A DNA stretch of 62,000 nt, taken from positions 1 to 62,000 of the forward strand of contig CAJNDS010000472.1 in the NCBI GenBank assembly GCA_905221605.1, read 5' to 3'. The position numbers were made by a program, and so were the translations under genes. The DNA comes from Symbiodinium natans. Taxonomy: Eukaryota; Sar; Dinophyceae; Suessiales; Symbiodiniaceae. Within the stretch, counting starts at the first letter, position 1, and every line of letters starts with the position of its first letter. Of the stretch, positions 11,719 to 20,700 are shown piece by piece. The notes beneath the pieces were generated by a model. It did not search any database. It was given only the letters and a program-made list of their open reading frames with translations, and was not told the DNA's origin.

Positions 11719-12108
11719 CTACTCCCATCTGGCCAGAAGGACGTGTGCCATGGCATTGGGCCCAGCAAAGATGTCATGGTGTTCAAGAGATTTTGCCCAA
11801 GTCTGATGCACCATTGTCAGCAAGGTCTTGACCGCACGTAGAATCTTCTGGCAAAGCCTTACCGATGAGCCCACATCGTAAGGGAGCCGCAAGGTGACAG
11901 AAAAGGACCAGCCAGCACGTTCTGCTTTTGCTTTTCTCGGTGCGTCCGTGCCAGAACCCATGCTGTGGCCGATGTTACACGCTGAAAACATGCAGCACAC
12001 ACCATGGAGTACAGGATAGTGTGAGAGGCGCCGTCCCAGCATCAGCTGTTCCAGGCCAGTCAGCTGTTCCCGGCCAGCTCCGCTTTCTCTACAACACCTT
12101 TGAGGCAC
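11719..12108 (-). CDS. Unrecognised coding-like block
   Basis: A 129-codon frame. Its second half (from GWSFSVTLRLPYDVG onward) alternates hydrophobic and charged residues as in a folded protein. It starts about 330 bp past the end of the M16 protease gene on the same strand, so it belongs to a following gene or an unrecognised 3' part. Family unknown. Confidence 0.25.
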   Translation of the reverse strand: MPQRCCRESGAGREQLTGLEQLMLGRRLSHYPVLHGVCCMFSACNIGHSMGSGTDAPRKAKAERAGWSFSVTLRLPYDVGSSVRLCQKILRAVKTLLTMVHQTWAKSLEHHDIFAGPNAMAHVLLARWE

Positions 12109-12438
12109 TGGCGGTCGGAGCCACGATATCTTAGGACATCACACCACCTTGCTTGAAGCTTGCACAGCGCTTCCATCTCTGCGCTGATGGAACCGGCTTC
12201 GAGAGTGAAAGTCATGCTCGCACGTGACCTGCCCAAGGACAAGTCTCGCAGGGAACACTCTGTCGCGCTGCTGATATGCTGGAGCACTTATACAAGCAAC
12301 ATACCGCAGCATGAACCGAGACACCGTGGAGACTGTCAGGTGAAACTTTGAAACGGACTCGCACAGCTCGTTTATGTGCACTTCGCCGACTGCCCATGGC
12401 ACCACCGCCGTGACAGCGCAGGCTCTACCAGAACCGCC

Positions 12439-12690
12439 TCACAAGACGTCATGCGTCAACAAGGTGCACGACACGGGTCCCGTGAACGGAAGCGCAACAA
12501 GAAGCTGGAACTTGTGCCTGGTGCCAAGTGCATCCTTGGATGGAAACATGCTGGCAAAGGCAGTGAAACCAGCAAAATCTGTCCATCTTGCTGCTTGGCT
12601 TCTCAAAGAGGTTCAAGAGCTCTTCTGGCTTCAGGCTTCCCAAAATTGCAGTTTCGCGCTCGGCGCGGTCGAAGACAGGAAACCCAAAGC
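12439..12690 (-). CDS. M16 gene: last recognised exons
   Basis: About 12690-12599 encodes FDRAERETAILGSLKPEELLNLFEK, which tracks insulysin [26 protein letters not shown]. About 12545-12439 encodes SKDALGTRHKFQLLVAL and then reads to a TGA at 12439-12441, matching the AVDAPRRHKVSVHVL region near the insulysin C-terminus. The stop is inferred because no later homologous segment was found. An exon for the preceding helix (KYWGEI region) was not located. Confidence 0.65.
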
Positions 12691-15600
12691 TAATCCTGAG
12701 ATTGCCCATGCGACGAATTCTGCGCATGGTGCTCCTCTAACCTCATACGCAGCTTCTTCAACGCCAAGGAACTCAGTCCAACAGCTTCCATGTGTTTCAC
12801 CCAAAGTCCGCTTGGGTTCCAGCCATCTACCTGAACGAACAAATTCCAGCGATATCATTCAGATACGCCAAGATCCTGCAAAGACTCCTGTAAGCGTTCC
12901 GATATAAGGCTTCCTGTCAGGGTAGCTGTAACTGTTGTAAGAGTACCTGTCAGGGCACAGTACTGGTACACTTGATTGAAGCTGCCAAGGCACCTGCAAG
13001 TCCGACGATATGGCCTTCGAACCTCAAGAAGTGTCAGATGAAAACAGCTTGGAGCGGAATGACTCTGCAGCTGGACTGGAAATCCTCAGGAAATCTCTCG
13101 CCACTTGCAGTTCGGCCACTTGCTTGTCGGCCACTGTCGCATTTGCTGTCCGAAATCCTGCCAGGTCTGGAGCACCGGGGACCCCACAGATTCCCACGAC
13201 ATGTGGACAGGCCAGTGGGCCAGATTTGGCAAGAGTGTCCTGCAAAAACTGTAGCACACGTTCCACCAAAACAGGTGGCTTCTGGACAGCACTGAGGATG
13301 TATATGCTAAAGCCTCCCAAAGAAGTGATCGCGTGTTATTCCAAGATCCCAACTCGCATCAACAAACAGCCTGCTTCAAGAGACGTTTAAATTCTCAGTC
13401 GCAGACCTGGCACGCCAAAAGAGTCCTTGACACAACATGCCCAAGACTCTGAAAGTACAAGGCCGGGCCGGTTCGCAAACGAACTGCTGCAACTTCTGAA
13501 CGCTTCTGAGCATCCCGTAGGCTGCATCCCACGCTGTACCCAAGTTGCTGCTTCGTTCGCAACTCATCGAATAGGCTCTCATACATGACATCTTCCAGCA
13601 AAGCCAGAAGCACCCTGACCCGAGCCTGGTCCTGGAGTTCTGTTCCGAGCACAGACACAGGTTTGCAACATTCGAACGGGGGCACACTGGAGGAACAAAC
13701 ACGCTCGGGCTTCTGCACCAGTTCATGTACCCCCCCCCATCCTCCTGCCAATGCCACGCATCACGCCCCGGCAACTGAAAATAAATCTCAACTGCAGAGT
13801 TTGACTGCGTAGTGTCGACTGCGGTCTGCATCCACACCGTTGCCGATCCCACTGGAAGTTGTACCACGTCCACCTCAACTTTTGTCTGTGGTGCCAACGT
13901 GTAGCCATCAAAGACTGCCGTGGCCCAGTCGAGAAATGTGTCTTTCGGTGTGTTTCCAGACACCAACAGCTCACACCCCATCTCGGAGTTGAAGTTCTGG
14001 GCAAAATCCATGAGCTGCTCCGAACCACATGTGCTCAGCTGCGCCTCCTTTGTTGTATTCTAAATATTCTAAAAGTTTAACGAAGCCTATTTGGGTGTTG
14101 GAACCCAGACAGGCCCTGGATACTCCGACCCCCGAAGCACCCCTCGCAAGGGCCTGGGAATGCCAACATCCTAGAACTTCGGCCTTAGACCATCTCAGAC
14201 CTGCTCCCAAGAAAGCCCGACAATCCTTCATCGCAGGTCTGGGCATTGATGGCATCAGCAGCAGCTTGCGAAGATCTGAACAATGCACTTGTGGCTTCAA
14301 CCATTCATTCTTGTAGCTCCTCAGCAGGGCCTCATGCATTGCTTGAAAGCGGTCGAAGCGTGTAGCATACTCCTCAAGCTTTCGAGCACGTAAGGTGCTC
14401 TCAACCAGGCACAGCAGCTTCTGACTGAAGCCTCCCGCTCGTATCGTCAAGCCATGGGTTGGAGAGCTACTGACCGCACAGTGCAGCCTCGCCTTGCCAG
14501 CCGCGTACAGCATCTCGTTCAAGCTGTCATTGAAACACAGAATGTAGAGTTCCAGCAACACCCCTTTTCGCACATTGTTTGCGTCAAGGGCATAGTATGG
14601 CGAGTGCATCTTCACGGACACTTGGCTGCGAGGCTGCTTGAAGTGGGCTGCGCAAGGCACGTGCCACAACTTCAGGCCTCGCAGGATGTTCTGCAAGCAC
14701 ACATGGAGCCAGTGGTCTACACCTCCTCCTGCTGCCTGCTAAACGCTCGTTAAGTTAGGCTTGACTTCGAAGAGTCCCCACATTTTGTTCGGGATTTGGT
14801 TCATTTTTTGGGAAAGGTGCTTTGCTTTTTTGGTCGCTTGCCAACCAGAGCTTGTGCGTTCAATAAGAACATGTTTCTAGCGTTCAGAGATTATAGGGTT
14901 TAGGGGTTTTAGGACCTAGTGATCTTAGGGACTCGGGTTTTGGGAATCTGGGATTGTTGGGCTTAAAAATGGGGTTCAAAGAAAACAAAAGGATTGAAGG
15001 AAAAACGAAAACAGCAGGAAGGGCTTGGACCGGGATTGAAAAAAAGAAACAGGAAAAGGAACAATCCAAATTCAACATAAACACAAGCACTCAATCTGGA
15101 CCCTCGGATTCTGCCTCTTGGAAGGACCAGCTTCGGAGCATCACCCTCGTTGATACGGTTGCCTCTAAGCCCACAGCCTAAAGACTAAAGCCTGCCTCTG
15201 TAATGAAGCTTATGGCATCCATGGCGAGATAGCTGAAAGATGAAGGCCAGAGAAGCTCTTGCAATCACAGGGGCCGTACTACAATGGAACAATGTTTGAT
15301 GTATCTCTCGCGCTCCTTTCTCATCTGGAGAGCTTGGTGTTTTGATTCATTGCACTTTGATTTCGATTGCATGGCGCACAGCAGAACCCCCACCTGCGCG
15401 GACGTCTTCCAGGCATTGAGGAGATGGCAGCAACCTCTGTATTGATGGGAAGCCCGTGTAGATGCTTGGTCGGCAGGCCAACTCCTCTTCCTTCTCCACG
15501 TTCTGCTTCAAAATAGAGAAGTCGGTAGCGATAAATTGGTTTGGAGGCGGAACATGCATCTTCTCCATGGCGTTCAAGGTTTCCCACCTCGATAGAGTCG

Positions 15601-17483
15601 TGTCCTCAATCCGACAGTCCCAGTACTCGGTTCCAAAGTATGGCTCCACTTGTGGCTTGCAGCCAGCCAGCTCGGCAAAGCCCGGATCGACGCCGCGTGC
15701 TTCATCGTCACCTTGCTGGCTGTCTGAAGTAGTGGTAGCATCGGTAGGCTCCAAACCACCTCACAAGGCACATCGTTGCAAGAGCGCATCAAGAGTCAAC
15801 AACAACCTCGCTACCCACCCGGCCCCCTCTACGCAGACCTGCTCTGCCATAGGAGCTGCTCATCAGCATGAAGAAACAACCACGAGCAGAAAGCGACGTC
15901 AAGATGGACCTCATTGTTCAACTCTCTCTCCCTCCCCGTGCAGTGAATAAATCTTCTCTTCGTACAAGCCAACCGTCAATGAAATTTACAAGCAGACTTG
16001 CTGCGCAGGCCACCTCACGAGGTCCTCCCTGAAATCAGCATACATCCAGGGTCCCGTAAGCAGATGATCTGCCTGATGCTTGTACAATGGAAGCATGCGT
16101 TCCTGAGCTCGGCGAGGGGTTGCAGATGGTCAGGATCTAGGTATCACGCGTTTCTGCTCAGTTCTACCGCTCAAAACGTAAGTTTCGCTACAAAGCACAA
16201 GCCCTTTGCACACTGTTTGGCGTGCCATGCACAACAAGGCTCAAACAGGATTGAAAACGTTACAAGTCGATATTTGCAACACGTTGCCACTTCCCATGAT
16301 TCACACTTTATAAGTAAGCTGAGACGGAGACAATCCTCTGCATACTCATCGAACGGCGTGAGAGCGGTTGCAAGCACAGCTGTTTCATTCAAGGTGAATC
16401 AAGATACATGCAACTAAGTTTACGGTCGGTGCAATATTGGAGATGGTTTTAGTTCCACCGATTGATAGCGTAAGAGCAGCTCCACATTTAAGAATATCGG
16501 CCGCTCTAAACGCTTCACTCGCCAAGACTAGCTCCCAACATTTTCGCAATGTCAAGTGCTACCTCTTGTTTTCAAGCGTCATACCGCCGCCACGTGAAAA
16601 CTTTTGGCAAGAACAATAAACAGCGCAATTTGTCGCGTCCACAACCTGATGCAGGATGGCACATGCTACCGTCAGGAATAATAAATCATTCCCTACTGGT
16701 CATGTTGAACTCACCCTTGCGCATCTAAATTGTCTGCACGGATGGCTGCCACACCACACAGCTTTCCGTCCACTGTCACATGCCCACATCACTGTGTGTT
16801 CAGCACATGCACGCACGCTCTTTGTAAGAACTAAGCTGAGCGGCACTCATGTCAATCACCATGTCACCGGGATCCTGGGCAGGTGACTGCTGACAACTGA
16901 GCACTGAGCGCACTGTGTTACACTATGTGCACACTTTTTGCATTTCCAAAGCTGAACAAGCTGAGCCTTCTCTTGCAAGAACCTGAAAGAGCATTCTGCC
17001 ATCTGCTTCTTCTCCTCGTAGAGGTAGGATGGCAAATCACCTTTGAGCACGTCCAAGTACTGGAAAACAGTTGTCGCGACCTCCGTCCAATTGGTGAGCC
17101 CGTTGACCGTCAACGTGATTTCAACACTGAAGATCATGGAATTGCCTGCAGAACAAGGACGCACGAAAGGGATTGTAAGGTTCGTGGGGTTTTTCGGCTC
17201 TCTCGTGAAGGTGGGCGAAGGGCGCGGAGGAGGCACTAAGTGCCTCTGGGCAGCAGCACCAGAAAAATCGGGAGCAGAGCTAGCGCTTGTAGGAGGACCA
17301 GGGTGGCAATCGCAAAAGTCGTATTCGTCGTAGGATTGCGAATTGCAGAATTGCAACAATGGCAAGACCCGCTCAAAGCAACAATAATTGGAGACACGGG
17401 GAAGCATCGCCAGTAGTACCAGCACTAGTAGTACTAGACTACTTACCAGTAGCAGTACCTGTAGTATGAGTAGCCCTATCAGC

Positions 17484-17524
<41 letters not shown>

Positions 17525-17686
17525 CGCAATATGAGCGGCCCTCGACCAAATTACTCCTAGTACCAGTGCCAGTAGTTCGAGCAGCAGTGCCAAGAGCACT
17601 AGCAGCAATACCGTGGTACTAGTAGCACGCGTGCATTTAACCTTTGACGGTGTGTTTTTGCACATTAATGTGCCTTTTGTTGGGGG

Positions 17687-17717
<31 letters not shown>

Positions 17718-20700
17718 CGGAGGGGCGTCGAATTTTGCATGTCGCAGTGTAGATGGTAGCCCGATGGATCATGATGCTCGCTGTGATGGCTTGCTCTTGA
17801 TGCATCGGACCGAAGGTCGTGTGTTGTAGCCAAGCGAAATAGCCCGTTTGTGGCTGGGCTTGTTTGTGGTTTTCTTGGGGGTTTTTCCTGGGTTTTTTTC
17901 AAGTCGCGAAGCAACGTCTCGCAGACTTTGCACAGGGGGAAGAAGTTTTGATTGATGTGAAAAGCTTTAAGTAAGGCGAATCATTTGTAAAACTCGATGT
18001 AAGTCGAGTCATGTGTAGAACGATATGCAAAACGAGTCAACTGTAAAAGAGTCAACTGTAAAAGCCTATGTAAGCCAAGTCATCTTTTCAAGTCTATAAA
18101 GTCTATGGACGGTTGGACCAATGGATGTGCTGGCTGCGGCGACGCATCACAGTCGCACCAACTCTCCATGGAGGTCCTCAACTGGATGCTCTCTGAACGC
18201 AGACCATCATTGAGCTGACCACCCACCCGGTTCAGCTTTGAGTTTGCATATTGCATGTACTTTTCCTGCTGAGATAAAACTTTGAAGCGCTCTTATGAAG
18301 CGGCAACGCAACGCAGTGCCACTGACTGTCACGCCAAGCTCATCGACCGCTTTGAATTTGGAATGGAATGGAATGGAATGGAATGGAATGGAATGGAACG
18401 GCAGTTCTAGCAATATTTTTCATGGCCACTAGCACTAGGTTTTGTCCTAGTTGTACGAGTAGTACGAGTTGCATTAGTAGGACTAGAAGTCACAGCACTC
18501 GTAACGGTCGTCGTCGTCATCGTAGAGGCAGTAGCAGTAGCAGTAGCATCGACTGCACCAAGAGCACTAGCTTTGTTTTGGCACGCACTTGCCGCTGCCG
18601 GCTCTGACACGGGAGCTAAAGAGGGCCTTGCTGCTGAGATGCCTCAGGCACATCAGCCAGGCTGCGTAGCTCTATTTCTGCAAACTGTACAAAGGCAGGG
18701 ATGTCAGACATCTGTGTTTCCATCTCCTCCTTGACTTGCTGAGCGGCACAACCGCTTCCTGTCCATCACCGAGATCCCTGCGTTGAGCTGCGCCGCTGTA
18801 CAGCGGGCTCTCCGCAGCACTGGCAGCACTTGCTCACAGACGACGTTCTGGGCTGCTAAGGCAAGGCATTGCCAGGAGCCGGCAGTGTCCAACAACATGT
18901 CTCGTTCACGCACCCGGAGGTAGAGGTGCATGAAACTCTCCAGCGCACGCGCCTGTGCCGCAGAGCCACGCAGCACCAGAAGTGGTAAGCGGCTCACGCG
19001 AGCCTCGTGCCGAGCGAAGAGCTTGGCATCCCGCTGGCAGGTCGCGACGAGCGCCGACTCGTCGCGCTTCTCAGCTGGCTCTGGGAGGTGTAGCCGATCT
19101 TCAGGAGCTTCGTGGTGAAGATGACATGGAAGACGCCCAACTCAGGTCTGGAGAGAGCATCAGGTGCGACCTCGATGGCCACGAGACAGTCGCGCGTCAG
19201 CAGGGTCAGCTTGCTAGGCATGCTTGGGAGGCTGACGCCCTGCTAATCCTGCAGATAATTTTTGTACCCGTTCCACATCTGAGGTGCCTTGTTGCTCGAG
19301 ACCACATGTGAGCTGCTGAGCTCGTTCCACTTACGATGCGACAGCTGGATGCAGGTCTGGGCAGGAAGGTTGTAGCGCCAATCCCCATCGTGGCTCAACA
19401 ACATTCGCTTCACCAGGCCATTATTGATTCCCTGGCGCGCGGCTCGGCGAAAAAACGCCGCAACGATACAGCTTCTTGGAAAGACCTGCTGTGTGCTCAC
19501 AACACGCTGGTGACGACAAATGGCCTGGTGAAGCGAATGCTGAACCACGATGGGGGGTGGCACTACAACCTTCCTGCCCAGACCTGCATCCAGCTGTCGC
19601 GTCGCACTACGGGCTCCCCACCTGCCTTGAACTTTAGCGAGTTGGTGCAGACTAAGTGGAACGAGCTCAGCAGCTCACATGTAGTCTCGAGCAACAAGGC
19701 ACCTCAGATGTGGAACTGGTACAAAAATTGGGGAGAAACAGAGAGAAACACAGCGGTTTTTTGACGCTGGGCTTCTTCTTCTTCACATTAGCAGCGCTTG
19801 CATCTTGCCTCTCTTCTCTCAAACACGGCTCCGGCATCGACTCCGGAGCTCCGACGGGCATGGAGCGCAGAAGAGAGAACTCACTGCAGGGGCCAAGCAC
19901 GGGCGGTGACTCGAGCCTGGAGTCTGGCCTGTAGCTCAGCATCGAGCTCTGCTAGCGGCTTGCGTATGACCAAGTGCTCCTCTTCCACTCACTGGCAGCA
20001 ATGGCTCACTAGGCCTCACGCCTTTGCAGCCCCTGCAGCCACGGGACTGGAGCCGCTGAGGCTCCTGTTTCAGCTTGCACAGTCTTCTCTGCTGCCTGCC
20101 TCTCGAGCATGAAGCCGTCCAGCCTCTTGCTTAGAGGCAAAACGGCCTTCGAAAGACGAGGAAGCTGTTTGCGGTAAACTAGGCGGCGAAGAAGCGAGCG
20201 CAGCTTGGAACCTTCGTTGAAGACTCCCTGTGGACGGCTCCAGCGTCAAAGAAGAAGTCGCCTCTGTTCTCTGCTTCTTTGCTGGTGTCTCCATCTCGAC
20301 TGTCTCCTATCCATCTGCATGGCCGCCACGCCCTCACTCGCAACGCCTTCCTCTACAGGCTCAACGTAGTCCAAGCGGCCATGGCGACTTAGCTCAGAGT
20401 CAGCCCTAAACCCTACTTATTGTTTCAAAGCTAAGTGGAAAAATAAGTGGCAGAGCTGAGACTGTCCTCCGTTCGCTCTTTCTTTCCTGCGTCAAAACTT
20501 TTTACAGTGTTCCAGTGACCTGGCTAGCCCGGGCTCTGAGCATTCCTCGAAGCTTCGACAGAACATTAACCAAAGGTGACTGAAAGCTGCATCTCATTCC
20601 GAGCGGCTGCTGTTGGTGAAGTTATCACCACCGGCGCCTGCCGTGAGGTCCGTGGCCCAGCCCCTGTCTTTCAAAAGCGAGAGGATCGAGCCATGACCTT

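Larger units (their letters stand above)
17146..20607. other. 3.46-kb intron of the M16 gene with inserted material
   Basis: Far longer than the other mapped introns, several of which are 25-210 bp. It contains (agt)n at about 17484-17525, a G run near 17690-17716, (ggaat)n at 18361-18401, a minus-strand ORF pair at 18704-19221 and a large inverted repeat at 19257-19729. The content suggests one or more insertions into an originally short intron. Confidence 0.6.

Noticed and set aside
16856-17914. 352-codon ORF as a single protein
   Set aside because: Only 16967-17145 matches the M16 family. The rest is microsatellite (AGT)n, a G run and intron sequence.
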